This document shows, in pieces, positions 16,275-25,097 of a stretch of 64,000 nucleotides of DNA. The translations under genes and the position numbers were made by a program. The stretch's first letter is position 1; every line of letters starts with the position of its first letter. The stretch is taken from positions 2,542,001 to 2,606,000 of the forward strand of contig NZ_JAUSRB010000002.1 of the NCBI RefSeq assembly GCF_030811595.1, written 5' to 3'. Origin of the DNA: Streptosporangium brasiliense. GTDB taxonomy: Bacteria > Actinomycetota > Actinomycetes > Streptosporangiales > Streptosporangiaceae. The notes beneath the pieces were generated by a model. That model made no database searches. It was not told the origin of the DNA and worked only from the letters and a program-made list of their open reading frames with translations.

Positions 16275-17762
16275 ATGCCGCGAAAGATCTCGCACGATGA
16301 GGCCACCGCCGTGATGCGGGCTGCGGGAGTGGAGCCATTGGAGCCCTACCCTGGCGCTCATTCTCCGTGGCGGTGCCGTTGCCTGACGTGCAGCAAGGAG
16401 GTGACGCCGTGGTTCAAGGCCGTACGCAGGGGTACCCGGCCGTGCCGATTCTGTAGTGCGGCTGTGCGTGGCGCGACTCGACGCATCGATCCCAAAAAAG
16501 CCGCGCAAGTGATGCACGAGGCGGGGTTGGAGCCGCTGGAACCTTACCCGGGGTTCAACAAGGCGGCTTGGCGGTGCCGGTGCCTGACTTGTGGCAAGGA
16601 GGTTATCCCGCGGTACAACACCATCCAGCAGGGTGGGCGCGGATGTTGGGACTGCGGCAAGGTTCGCGGAGGCCTGGCCAGCCGGATCTCTGAGAAGGCA
16701 GCACAAGTAGTGATGATCCGAGCAGGCGCAGTCCCTTTGGAGGACTATCCGGGCAGTAAAACACCTTGGCGATCTCGCTGCACCAGCTGTACACGAGAAA
16801 TCACCCCTACCTTGCACAACGTGCGCAACGGTAGCAACGCGTGCGCCTACTGCTCTGGTCAGCGGGTCGACGTTGAGGCGGCCCGGGCGGTCATGGAGGC
16901 CGCCGGAGTTCGCCCCAGTGTCAACTTCCCGGGTTCGGACATGAAATGGAAATCTGAGTGTTTGACGTGCGGCAAGATCGTCAGCCCTCGATATAGCAGC
17001 ATCAAAGCGGGCCAGTCGGGCTGCAGGTACTGCGCTGGCCGAGCCGTTGACCTCAAGGACGCAGTTGCCCTCATGCATTCTGCCGGTGTTGACCCGAAGG
17101 GGCCATGGCCAGGTAGAGCCGACCAGTCTTGGGAGTGCCAATGCATAGCCTGTGGCCGAACCGTCTACCCCGCCTACAACAACGTACGCCGCGGCCACGC
17201 AGCCTGCGGATACTGCACCGGATTGATCGTAGATCCGCATCTCGCCTCCCAGGTAATGCAGGCTGCTGACTTGGAGCCTTTGACTCCATATCCCGGGTCC
17301 GGGAACTCTTGGCCCTCACGCTGCCTGAAATGCGGCCAGGTCGTCACGCCAACTTACACAAGAATCCGTATGGGCCAAGGTGGTTGCCGCACTTGTGCAA
17401 AATATGGATTCGACCCTGCTCTACCCGCCATCGTGTATCTCGTCACTTCCGAGACACATAACGCGGTGAAGATTGGTGTCTCTAACCGAGGAGCCAATCG
17501 ACTCCACGAGCACCGCAGGGCCGGATGGGCTCTGGCAAAAATTGATGGCGCTCACTGCCAATGGGCAACGACAACTGGGGCGCTAGCGGAGGCCGTAGAA
17601 AAAGAGATCCTTAAGTGGTGGCGCGACGTCCTGGCCGCACCACCCGCAGTCACTCGGGATCAGATGCCACAGCGAGGCGCTAGTGAGACCGCCTCGTTGG
17701 ACTTCGTTGATCCTGTGGAGACGGCACGCCGTATCGCAGCCGTGATAAGCAGACTTACATGA
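16275..17762 (+). CDS. Six zinc-ribbon repeats plus GIY-YIG-like nuclease domain
   Basis: 495 residues, paralogous to the gene before it. Six repeats with EPLEPYPG-like starts, WRCRCLTC, and CxxC near the end; repeats 4 and 5 have diverged PYPG motifs. The C-terminal domain starts near residue 386: IVYLVTSETHNAVKIGVSN, NRLHEHRRAGW, then AEAVEKEILKWW with the candidate catalytic Glu. The start MPRKISHDEATAVM parallels MPPRRDPHEAAARM of the neighbour. The gap of 123 bp has no terminator I can see. Repeats differ more from each other than a recent expansion would, so both arrays are old and maintained. Confidence 0.72.
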   Translation: MPRKISHDEATAVMRAAGVEPLEPYPGAHSPWRCRCLTCSKEVTPWFKAVRRGTRPCRFCSAAVRGATRRIDPKKAAQVMHEAGLEPLEPYPGFNKAAWRCRCLTCGKEVIPRYNTIQQGGRGCWDCGKVRGGLASRISEKAAQVVMIRAGAVPLEDYPGSKTPWRSRCTSCTREITPTLHNVRNGSNACAYCSGQRVDVEAARAVMEAAGVRPSVNFPGSDMKWKSECLTCGKIVSPRYSSIKAGQSGCRYCAGRAVDLKDAVALMHSAGVDPKGPWPGRADQSWECQCIACGRTVYPAYNNVRRGHAACGYCTGLIVDPHLASQVMQAADLEPLTPYPGSGNSWPSRCLKCGQVVTPTYTRIRMGQGGCRTCAKYGFDPALPAIVYLVTSETHNAVKIGVSNRGANRLHEHRRAGWALAKIDGAHCQWATTTGALAEAVEKEILKWWRDVLAAPPAVTRDQMPQRGASETASLDFVDPVETARRIAAVISRLT

Positions 17763-17910
17763 ACGATAAGTCTGCCTCCTGGAACAAGTCAGCAAAAGAA
17801 AACGAGATCTCAATGCCGTTCATACCGAGCCGTGGCTCATCAGCCTTACCCGCTCATCGCCACAGTGCCTGCTTCGCTTCTTCGGAAGCGCAAAGTGAAG
17901 ACTTCGCTCT

Positions 17911-18840
17911 GTGAGTAAGACCGCGTATGTTTACGTTCCCCGCAACTCGATCATCAACTTCACCATCGGGATCGACAACGGCATCTGGGGATGGCACTCG
18001 GCCACCTTAGGCAAGGCAGGCGGCCGGGAGACCATCGTCTCCCTTAAGACTGGCGACTACCTCATGTTCGGGCACCGCGGCCCCAACAGCCGCGTCGCCG
18101 CGGATGGATGGCGCGACGCGCACCTGCAACGGGTCGTCGTCGGTCAGATCACCCGACCGTTGTATACCGACGCTTCACAGGTCTGGCCTGATGACATCTA
18201 TCCGGAGCGGGTGGATGTCGATATTCTCAGCGACGACACCGACGTGACCGGAGCCATGCTGGCGGCTGACGCCATGGAGGCGCTTCGGATGTCGGCCAAC
18301 AAGCAGGGAAGCGCTGTCCTCAGCAGCTCAGACGCCGTGCTGGCGCTCGCGGCAACACGCCAGGACGCCCATCCGCAGGATGCCTCGAAGCTCGGCGATC
18401 TGCTGACGATCGACGGATCCACCGATGTGGTCAGGATGATGCTCGGCCGGCGCGAACAGCAGAAGCTGCGCGGGGCGAAGTTTGGTAAGCGGACCCTTCT
18501 GACCTGCGCGTTGTGCGGGCGCACTCTGCCCCGGAAACTGATGCGCCTGGCACATATCAAGCTTCGCTCGCGAGCCAGCCACACCGAGCGGCTGGACCTG
18601 AACAATGTGATGGGCGCCTGCCTGGCAGGCTGCGACGCCTTGTTCGAGTACGGCTACATCTACGTCGACAACGAGGGTGTCATCCGCTCGTCGATTCCAG
18701 AAACCGACCTGTCGGATTTGGGCAAGCTTGCCCGGGAGCTGGTCGGTCGGCGATGCGCCGAGCACAATGCGGATAGCGACAAGTATTTCGCGTTCCATCG
18801 GGCGGAGGTCGTCAAGGGCTCCCTCTTTCCTCTCTTCTAG
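17911..18840 (+). CDS. EVE/PUA-like plus HNH endonuclease-like protein
   Basis: 309 residues from GTG 17911. Residues 5-110 fit an EVE/PUA-like module: IGIDNGIWGWHS, KTGDYLMFGHRG, VVVGQITRPLY and WPDDIYPERV. Such modules recognise modified bases. Residues 205-265 fit an HNH nuclease: CALCG, AHIKLRSRASHTERLDLNN, CLAGCDALFEYGYI. The last His of the motif is an Asp, as in several HNH restriction enzymes. An EVE-HNH order is known for modification-dependent restriction endonucleases. I infer a type IV-like role from the domains; the order is seen, the specificity is unknown. Confidence 0.65.
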   Translation: MSKTAYVYVPRNSIINFTIGIDNGIWGWHSATLGKAGGRETIVSLKTGDYLMFGHRGPNSRVAADGWRDAHLQRVVVGQITRPLYTDASQVWPDDIYPERVDVDILSDDTDVTGAMLAADAMEALRMSANKQGSAVLSSSDAVLALAATRQDAHPQDASKLGDLLTIDGSTDVVRMMLGRREQQKLRGAKFGKRTLLTCALCGRTLPRKLMRLAHIKLRSRASHTERLDLNNVMGACLAGCDALFEYGYIYVDNEGVIRSSIPETDLSDLGKLARELVGRRCAEHNADSDKYFAFHRAEVVKGSLFPLF

Positions 18841-18924
18841 CTAGTTGTGCGTTAGTCGCCTGTATGGATCTGCCTCACGCCCTGGTGGGGATTTCCCTGT
18901 CTTCGGTCGTCTGAGGGACCACCC

Positions 18925-19113
18925 ATGCTCATGCCTTTGTCGCGTTGGCAGCGCACGCTCATCGTCGCCGTCCTTGTCCTGCCGATGTTGATGATCATCA
19001 TGCTGTCCTTGCCCGTGTGGCTCTATCTGCCGTTCCGGGAGGCGGGACGGGTGTTCATCTTGGACCTGATCCGAGAGTTCACCAAGTGGATCAAGGCGGC
19101 CAAGGGCGAGTAG
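18925..19113 (+). CDS. Small single-span membrane protein
   Basis: A 62-residue protein. Residues 10-36 form one long hydrophobic segment, followed by an amphipathic charged tail (REFTKWIKAAKGE). GAGGGACCACCC precedes the ATG. It follows the EVE-HNH gene by 84 bp in the same direction. Small membrane proteins beside nucleases in defence loci sometimes act as membrane effectors, but this is only position-based. Confidence 0.45.
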   Translation: MLMPLSRWQRTLIVAVLVLPMLMIIMLSLPVWLYLPFREAGRVFILDLIREFTKWIKAAKGE

Positions 19114-19275
19114 AAGCCACAGAAGAGCGTCACGCAGTACCGCCTTGACCGCACGAGGGCCGCAACATCCCGTTGTGCCGCTTGCGGACCGATGGATGAG
19201 AGTGAGTTTCCCAAGCCGACGAGCCGTGAGACCCGCGTACGGTACATCGCTCAGCTAGGACGAGGCTAATGGTCG

Positions 19276-21204
19276 TTACTCCGGCAGGACGGGCACGCCG
19301 AGTCTGGCGAACAGGCGGTTGGTGGTGAGGTCTTCGGAGTACAGAACGGCGCCGCGCATACCGCGGGTGGCCAGAACCCGGTAGGTGTTGCGAACCAGTT
19401 GGTCGAAGCGGGGGGCGCGATTGACCATGGTGTCCTCATTGGCCTTACGGTCGGCCTTCCACCCCTGTTCGGTCCAGGTCAGGTCTTTTCCGAAGATGAC
19501 GCCCGCGTAGTCGTACTCAAATCCTTGAGCGGTGTAGATGCAGCCGATCTGGTTGAAGCCGGCCGGGGCACTGGCCCACAAGCTGGAGGGGGGAATGCCG
19601 TTGACCGTGCGATCGGCCTTGGAGTTCCAGGGGCGATGCCAATCGTCGATCTTGATGTCGTTGATTAGGGCGCCGTCGCGCTGAGGTTCGCTCCAGGGCC
19701 AGCAGAAGCCGGCCGCGATGCGAGCGGTGTGTCCCTGGGTCAGCTTGGTCCGCAGGAAGTTCTCCATCACGGCGGGGGTGCGGGCCACGTACAGCTCGAA
19801 AGTGTCCAGCGGCAGCCACCGCTGTGGGCCCTGCTCCGAACCCAGGCCCAGGAGCTGCTCGATCCAGGTGACGTATTCGGGGCAGCCTCCGCAGCGGAAC
19901 TGGTGACGTAGGTCGATCTGGTGGACCTTCACTCCCATCGCCGTGGCGGTGTCACGGATGAGCTCGATGGAGCCCACCTCACCGCGGCGGACCAACTGGT
20001 GCTCATCCAGCAGGAACACCGGGACGTGCGCAGCGTTGATCAGTTCCTGCACCTGAGGCGGTGCCTGTCGGCCGTCGTCGTAGCCGTTGTTTGTGTTGCG
20101 TTTGTGGGAGGTCTCGCGCAGCCGATGGGCCTCATCACACAGCAGGACGTCGAGGTTGTTGGGGGTGGCGTGGGTGTAGCTGTTGAAGTAGGAGAAACTG
20201 CGCCGTGCCCGTTGGTCGACCTTCTGAACGTTGTCGCGCAGGGTCTGGGTGAAGGATTTACTGCCGGTGGCGTGGACGGCGCGTACGCCCTGGCGGTTTA
20301 GAGCGCCCAGCAGCTCCACCGCGATCACGCTCTTACCGGTACCGGGACCGCCCACGATCACGATGGCCTCCTTGGGGGCGCCCTGCTTGCTTCTGGCGAC
20401 CGCGCCTCGCACGTAGTCGTAGGCTTCCCGCTGCTCATCCAGCAGCGGGAAGACCGACCGGCGGCAGACGCTCTCGCTGACCACCGCCATCAGACCTTCG
20501 GTCGGCAAAACCGGAGCCTCCAGAAGTTCTTGGGCGTAGTGGGTTGCCTTCTCGGGGGCCAGGACAGTGCGAAGAGCACGTTTGAACTGCTCCTGATGAT
20601 CTTTGCCATACATCCGCACATAGGCGGGATCGCACTGCAGGCCCATGGCAGAGGGCCGGATCGTCGTCAGGGTCTCACCGGTGGCGTTGTGCATGTTGAC
20701 GATGCAGAAGACCTCGGCCGACTGCTTCAGCAGGGGAACGTAGTCGATCAGAACCTGACGGTAGTCCCAGACCTGCCTGACCGGATGCAGCCGCGGGTTA
20801 CTGTTGGGTGCCCCGGGAGCGTGCACCATCTCCGAGCCCGGATCCGGCCGCACCCACTCCCATTGCTTGTTCTCCACCACGACCACCGACATCCGGCCCT
20901 CGCCCGGGTAGGACCCGACCAAGACCAGGTCCATACGCACGTCGGTGATCGGGATCTTGAACTCCACCAGCACCTGCACATCGGCCAGATCCGCCTCGAC
21001 CAGGAGATTGACGACCGTCGGGATGCTGTTGCGCCACGATTCGACTTCCCTATGGTCCAGCTTGCCGCCGATCAGCTCATCGAAGCTGCGCCTGAGCTCT
21101 CTGATGAGACGGTCTTCGGAGATGACGTTGGCGAGTTCACCGGCGGTTGCCTGGTATAGACAGCGTGAGGCCACGAAAGCCGCTCCTTCACAAAGTGACG
21201 CCAT
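19276..21204 (-). CDS. PD-(D/E)XK nuclease-DUF2075 helicase fusion
   Basis: 643 residues from ATG 21204. The longer open frame extends to 21774 but its extra N-terminus is the shadow of the MazG gene. Residues 80-115 show a PD-(D/E)XK pattern: DVRMDLVLVG then VVVVENKQW (Asp, Glu-x-Lys). From about residue 285 a P-loop GGPGTGKS, then DVLLCDEAHRLRE and QIDLRHQFRC, ending with TAQGFEYDYAGV and YRVLATRGMRGA, fit DUF2075/superfamily 1 helicases. It is likely a cytosolic DNA- or RNA-acting enzyme in defence. It is divergent from MazG across a perfect 18-bp palindrome. Confidence 0.75.
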   Translation of the reverse strand: MASLCEGAAFVASRCLYQATAGELANVISEDRLIRELRRSFDELIGGKLDHREVESWRNSIPTVVNLLVEADLADVQVLVEFKIPITDVRMDLVLVGSYPGEGRMSVVVVENKQWEWVRPDPGSEMVHAPGAPNSNPRLHPVRQVWDYRQVLIDYVPLLKQSAEVFCIVNMHNATGETLTTIRPSAMGLQCDPAYVRMYGKDHQEQFKRALRTVLAPEKATHYAQELLEAPVLPTEGLMAVVSESVCRRSVFPLLDEQREAYDYVRGAVARSKQGAPKEAIVIVGGPGTGKSVIAVELLGALNRQGVRAVHATGSKSFTQTLRDNVQKVDQRARRSFSYFNSYTHATPNNLDVLLCDEAHRLRETSHKRNTNNGYDDGRQAPPQVQELINAAHVPVFLLDEHQLVRRGEVGSIELIRDTATAMGVKVHQIDLRHQFRCGGCPEYVTWIEQLLGLGSEQGPQRWLPLDTFELYVARTPAVMENFLRTKLTQGHTARIAAGFCWPWSEPQRDGALINDIKIDDWHRPWNSKADRTVNGIPPSSLWASAPAGFNQIGCIYTAQGFEYDYAGVIFGKDLTWTEQGWKADRKANEDTMVNRAPRFDQLVRNTYRVLATRGMRGAVLYSEDLTTNRLFARLGVPVLPE

Positions 21205-21249
21205 CCAGACGGAGGTGATGTGTGGTGTGAGACGTACCGTAACGCCGTC

Positions 21250-21267
21250 GACCGACAATTGTCGGTC
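21250..21267. promoter_or_regulatory. Perfect 18-bp palindrome between divergent genes
   Basis: GACCGACAATTGTCGGTC is fully self-complementary. It lies 46 bp before the helicase start and 69 bp before the MazG start, so one dimeric regulator could control both. No regulator gene is adjacent. Confidence 0.6.
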
Positions 21268-21335
21268 TCCGTCACCTCCTGTTGCGGACGTCGATTGCGA
21301 GTTCCAATGACGACAGGGCGGTAAAGTCGGCACCC

Positions 21336-21692
21336 ATGGCGACAGAACTTGAGGAACTCGCCGGGCGTCTTCGCCGGTTCGGTGCGGAGCGTGAATGGGA
21401 GAAGTTCCATACCCCAAAGAATCTGGCGATGGCCTTGGCAGGTGAGGCAGGTGAGCTGCTGGCTGAGTTCCAGTGGTTGACTCCCGAGGAGTCTCGGCGT
21501 CCAGACCCTGAGACCCTGGGCCGGATCCGTGGGGAGCTGGCTGATGTGCTGAACTACCTCGTACAACTCGCCGCCGCCCTAGAGGTCGACCTGGTGGAGG
21601 CTGCTTACGACAAGATCGACGTTTCCGAACGACGGTACGCCCCTGATGTGTATCGAGGTTCGGCACGCAAGGCACCCCCATTGTCCTCCTGA
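21336..21692 (+). CDS. MazG-like nucleotide pyrophosphohydrolase
   Basis: 118 residues from ATG 21336. GEAGELLAEFQWL and ELADVLNYLVQLA give the acidic E-x-x-E and E-x-x-D metal sites of the MazG/RS21-C6 all-alpha NTP pyrophosphohydrolases. EWEKFHTPKNLAMAL before them is the usual N-terminal helix. It should remove non-canonical or excess (d)NTPs. Members occur in phages and in defence islands. The upstream in-frame codons to 21282 lack family similarity. Confidence 0.85.
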   Translation: MATELEELAGRLRRFGAEREWEKFHTPKNLAMALAGEAGELLAEFQWLTPEESRRPDPETLGRIRGELADVLNYLVQLAAALEVDLVEAAYDKIDVSERRYAPDVYRGSARKAPPLSS

Positions 21693-21839
21693 GAGAAATC
21701 GGTGATTCAGGCGGATGAAGTCGGTGGAATTGCGAAAGGTGCTGTAAGGCGCAGATAGGGGCAAACATGTCCATGACGGGATTCGGAGGTTACCCGCTTG
21801 AGCGGCTGTGAACCCGCCCAAGCATCTTGGACGAGTGGT

Positions 21840-23039
21840 CCTACCGGCTGCCCCTGCCCGGCATTCTTCGAAGAAGCCGTCGAGCTAGCGTCGCATCAGG
21901 CAAGGTTCGCCTTGTCAAGCACGGCTTGTAGCCGCTCGTCGTTGCGTGGCGATTTCGCCAGATGATGTAGCGGCGGATCATGCTGCTCTGTTCCTTGCAG
22001 CTGGCGTGGTCGGTGTGCCGTCGAGAGTGAAGTAGTGCAGGGCGACGAACTAAGCCTCTATGCGGCTCAGCCAGAAGAAGTTGGTCGGGCTGTAGGCGAT
22101 CTCGACGTTGTTGGCCTGAGCACAGTCCGCCACCCGGCGGCACTTCCCGGTCGTCAGGTGCGGGGAGTAGTTGTCACAGACGATCGCCAGGCTGATCGTC
22201 GGAGGGTAGAGCGTGCGCAGGTAGTGGCAGAACTTCAGGAACCTCGACCGGGGCTTGGTCTTCTTGATATGGCCATAAAGCTTGTCCTGGGCCAGGTCGT
22301 GGGTGGCAAGCAGGTGCTGGACCCCTTGCGGGCGGGTATAAGTTGCCCGCTGCCTGGGCCTGGGCTCACGGTCGGGGTTCCTGTGCTTGCCGCCGCGCTT
22401 GGCCCACTGCCTGCCCGGGGGCGGCTGAAGGTTCAACAGCCTGAACTCGTCTAGGCAGAACACCGCACCCGGCTCGCCTTTCTCGGGTATGACCTTGCCG
22501 CCGGCGATCGCGTACAGGTGTTCCACCCGCGTCTTCTTGGCCGTGTAGTCCGGGTCACGGGAGGTCTTCCAGGTCTTCACGCGTTGAAAGGAGACACCTT
22601 CCTCGTGGAGCAGGATGCGCAGGCCCTCGTGGTTGATGTCGTCGACCACCCCCTCGGCGGCCGGGAAGTCCGTCAGTTTGGTGAGGCTCCAGGTTGAAAA
22701 CGGCAGGCCGTGCCCGGTCGACCGGAACTTGGCGATCTTCGTGACCTTCCGGCGTTCGGGCAGGTGAAAGTCTTTGGCCAGCCCCCTGCACCTGGGGTAG
22801 AGGGAGGCGAAGCCGCCGACGTTGAAGTCGTGGATCACGTTTCGGACTGGTGAACGTCACCTGGCGACCCTCACCACGGCCATGCCCTGCGCGGACAGCA
22901 GCACCATCTGGGCCCGCCGCCAGGTCACCACCGATTCGGCGCCCCGGCGGCTGATCCGCAGTAGCCGCCTGCCCTCGTCATCGTCGATCTCACGGACGCG
23001 TACTCGTTCCGCCACCCGCACAGCCTGACGGCCAGGCAT
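21840..23039 (-). pseudogene. Degenerate IS630-family transposase
   Basis: Three frames read in succession on the minus strand: an N-terminal HTH part (22857-23039), the catalytic part (22050-22838) with VFCLDEFRLLNL, IVCDNYSPH and NNVEIAYSPTN, and a C-terminal scrap (about 21880-22050) with MIRRYIIWRNRHA. At least two frameshifts separate them, so it cannot make an intact transposase. It separates the MazG gene from the next operon. Confidence 0.8.
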
Positions 23040-23131
23040 CGCCCAGGACAGGACTTAGGCGGCGCGGTACGTCACAACGGGGCGAACGCTGTCTGATGCG
23101 GCACTAGAAAGTTGACAGCCTCAAGATCAAG

Positions 23132-23170
23132 TTGACTCAGCACAACACAACATTTATGTTGTGTTTGTGC
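23132..23170 (+). promoter_or_regulatory. Promoter with overlapping inverted repeat
   Basis: TTGACT (23132-23137), a 17-bp spacer and TATGTT (23155-23160) form a promoter. The -10 element sits in the centre of an inverted repeat: ACACAACAT, TT, ATGTTGTGT, with a further GCAC/GTGC pair outside after a one-base bulge (23140-23170). A transcript would begin at or next to the GTG codons at 23161/23167, so the mRNA may be leaderless. A repressor on the repeat would block polymerase; the XRE protein of the operon is the obvious candidate. Confidence 0.65.
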
Positions 23171-23607
23171 TGCCAGACTTCACCGATGACGGATTACTTC
23201 CGCCCGGCCTGCACCGGGCCTCCTGGGACGAGGTGGTGGGCCGGTTTGGCTTCAGCGCCCAGCGGCAACGGTTGTTGCGCGGACTGCGTGAAGCTGGGAC
23301 CAACTTGCGTGACGCCGGCGCTCGGCACCTGTGGTTGGACGGCAGCTTCACCACATCCAAAGCCGAACCGTCCGACTTCGACTGTGCTTGGGCCCACGAT
23401 GGGGTAGACCTCTCCAAGATCGACCCAGTGCTCATCGACCCCGTGGACATCCGCAATGGACGGCTGCGTCAGAAGGCCAAGTACTTCGGCGAGTTCTTGG
23501 TCGGCACTGAGCGAGGGTCGGGGATGCCCTTCCAGCTCTTTTTTCAGCAGAGCAAGGACGGCACTGCCAAAGGAATTGTTCTGCTCGATCTGAGGACATT
23601 GCCATGA
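23161..23607 (+). CDS. DUF6932-like nucleotidyltransferase-fold protein
   Basis: About 148 residues; GTG 23161 or 23167 is the start, near the predicted transcript end. LWLDGSFTTSKAEPSDFDCAW matches the Gly-Ser...Lys-x-x-P-x-D-x-D pattern of DUF6932/minimal nucleotidyltransferase-like proteins. The C-terminal PFQLFFQQSKDGTAKGIV also fits. Proteins like this occur next to HTH partners as toxin-antitoxin-like pairs. The stop overlaps the next ATG (ATGA), so translation is coupled to the XRE-ImmA gene. Confidence 0.7.
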   Translation: MFVLPDFTDDGLLPPGLHRASWDEVVGRFGFSAQRQRLLRGLREAGTNLRDAGARHLWLDGSFTTSKAEPSDFDCAWAHDGVDLSKIDPVLIDPVDIRNGRLRQKAKYFGEFLVGTERGSGMPFQLFFQQSKDGTAKGIVLLDLRTLP

Positions 23608-25097
23608 TTCAGAATGAGCGCCAATACCGCATCACCGCTCGTCAGCGCCAGGTATTGGCTGAGGCGCTGGAGCAGCTGCACGCTGCTCGCGCAGATACGC
23701 TACGAGACCCAAGCCATGTTGACGACGGTCACGACCTCCTACGGTTCCAGTTGGAGGAGGCCTCGCTGGATGGCCAGATCATCGGCCTCGATGACCAGCT
23801 CCGAGAGTATGAGGAGCTGCGCGCCGGGGGAGTGGAGCGAGTCCGAGTTACTTCGCTTAGCGACTTCCCTCAGGCGCTCATCAAGGCCCGGATCGCGTCG
23901 GGGCTGAGCCAGCGCGACCTCGCCCATCTACTGGGCCTCAAAGAACAGCAGATCCAGCGGTATGAGAACGAGGGCTATAAGTCGGCCTCTCTGACGCGTC
24001 TGGAAGAGGTACGGCGAGCACTCAATGTCGAGCTCGATGCCGGAATCCAGCTTCCGGCAATAGAGTCGCCGCTGCGGCGCTTGAAGCAGCGACTGCTGGG
24101 CCTCAAGCTCGACCGCAAGGTCGTCGAGGGCAGGCTGTTGCGTGATATCGGTGATAAGGCGAGTCCTGCCGCGGTGCTCGGTGTGGCTGAACGCGCTGCC
24201 CGCTTGCTGGGGTTGCAAGTGGAGCAGCTGCTGGCGCCAGCCGACACTGCCCTACCTCCTCTCGCGACAACCGCCCGGTTCAAAGCGCCAGCTAATGCGG
24301 AGCCTCAGAAGCTCGATGCCTATACCCGCTACGCGGAAGGGCTAGCGGAGATCGTGCTGAAGGCCACGAAGCAAATGGGGGCACCGCGACCTCCTGCAGA
24401 TGCACGGGCTGCTCGAGCGGGCATCGACAAGCTGCTTCGGGCTCAGGTGGGTGCGCAGCATGACGAGGATGGCCCCGTAAACAAGATGTCGTCTGGACAG
24501 CTGTATGAGGCGACGTTGCGATACCTATTTCACCTCGGTATCCCTGTAATCGCGCTGCGGGACCCGGGTACCTTCCATGGAGCATGTTTTACTGCTGGAG
24601 GCCGTTCGATACTGATCATGAAGCAGACAACCGACTCGATGGCCAAGTGGCTTCACGATTTGCTCCACGAACTGCCTCACCTATCCGACCCCAGCCGCGG
24701 CGAGCTGCGTAGCTGGTACGAGTTAGGTGACGTCAGTACCTGGAGCGATGACCCTGAAGAGCAGCGAGCGAACGCCTTTGCTGCGGATGTTCTGTTCCAA
24801 GGGCGGGGGGAGGCAGTTATCGAGCGGTGCTTCCTGCTGGCAGGAGGATCGATCGAACGTTTGAAGAGGGCTGTGCCAGCTGTGGCTCAGGAAGCGGAAG
24901 TGCCAGTTGATGTACTGGCGAACTACGTGGCCTTTCAGCTCTCCACCAGAGGGATTAATTGGTGGGGGGTTGCGACCTCCTTCCAAGTTGCGGGTACGCC
25001 TTGGCGCACAGCCACCGACCTCCTACTCGAGCATCTCGACTTCACCGCCCTGGACTCCATTGAGCGGGCAGCTCTTATGGATGCCCTGGCAGCGTGA
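23604..25097 (+). CDS. XRE regulator fused to ImmA/IrrE metallopeptidase
   Basis: 497 residues. Residues 1-80 are helical with coiled-coil character. An HTH follows at about 90-130: IASGLSQRDLAHLLGLKEQQ and YENEGYKSASL. The C-terminal part carries HELPH at residues 355-359, the HExxH zinc motif of the ImmA/IrrE (DUF955) family. Such fusions sense damage or infection and cleave or control repressors. Here it is likely the operon's regulator and possibly its trigger. It overlaps its neighbours on both sides by 4 bp. Confidence 0.82.
   Translation: MIQNERQYRITARQRQVLAEALEQLHAARADTLRDPSHVDDGHDLLRFQLEEASLDGQIIGLDDQLREYEELRAGGVERVRVTSLSDFPQALIKARIASGLSQRDLAHLLGLKEQQIQRYENEGYKSASLTRLEEVRRALNVELDAGIQLPAIESPLRRLKQRLLGLKLDRKVVEGRLLRDIGDKASPAAVLGVAERAARLLGLQVEQLLAPADTALPPLATTARFKAPANAEPQKLDAYTRYAEGLAEIVLKATKQMGAPRPPADARAARAGIDKLLRAQVGAQHDEDGPVNKMSSGQLYEATLRYLFHLGIPVIALRDPGTFHGACFTAGGRSILIMKQTTDSMAKWLHDLLHELPHLSDPSRGELRSWYELGDVSTWSDDPEEQRANAFAADVLFQGRGEAVIERCFLLAGGSIERLKRAVPAVAQEAEVPVDVLANYVAFQLSTRGINWWGVATSFQVAGTPWRTATDLLLEHLDFTALDSIERAALMDALAA

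Noticed and set aside
14523..17762. Regular spacing of repeats taken for a CRISPR array
   Set aside because: The repeats are about 180-190 bp, coding and diverged, with conserved Cys codons; no short identical repeats with unique spacers are present anywhere in the window.
21205..21774. N-terminal extension of the helicase gene upstream of 21204
   Set aside because: It overlaps the MazG gene on the other strand, has a low-complexity composition and no family similarity; ATG 21204 starts the recognisable nuclease domain.
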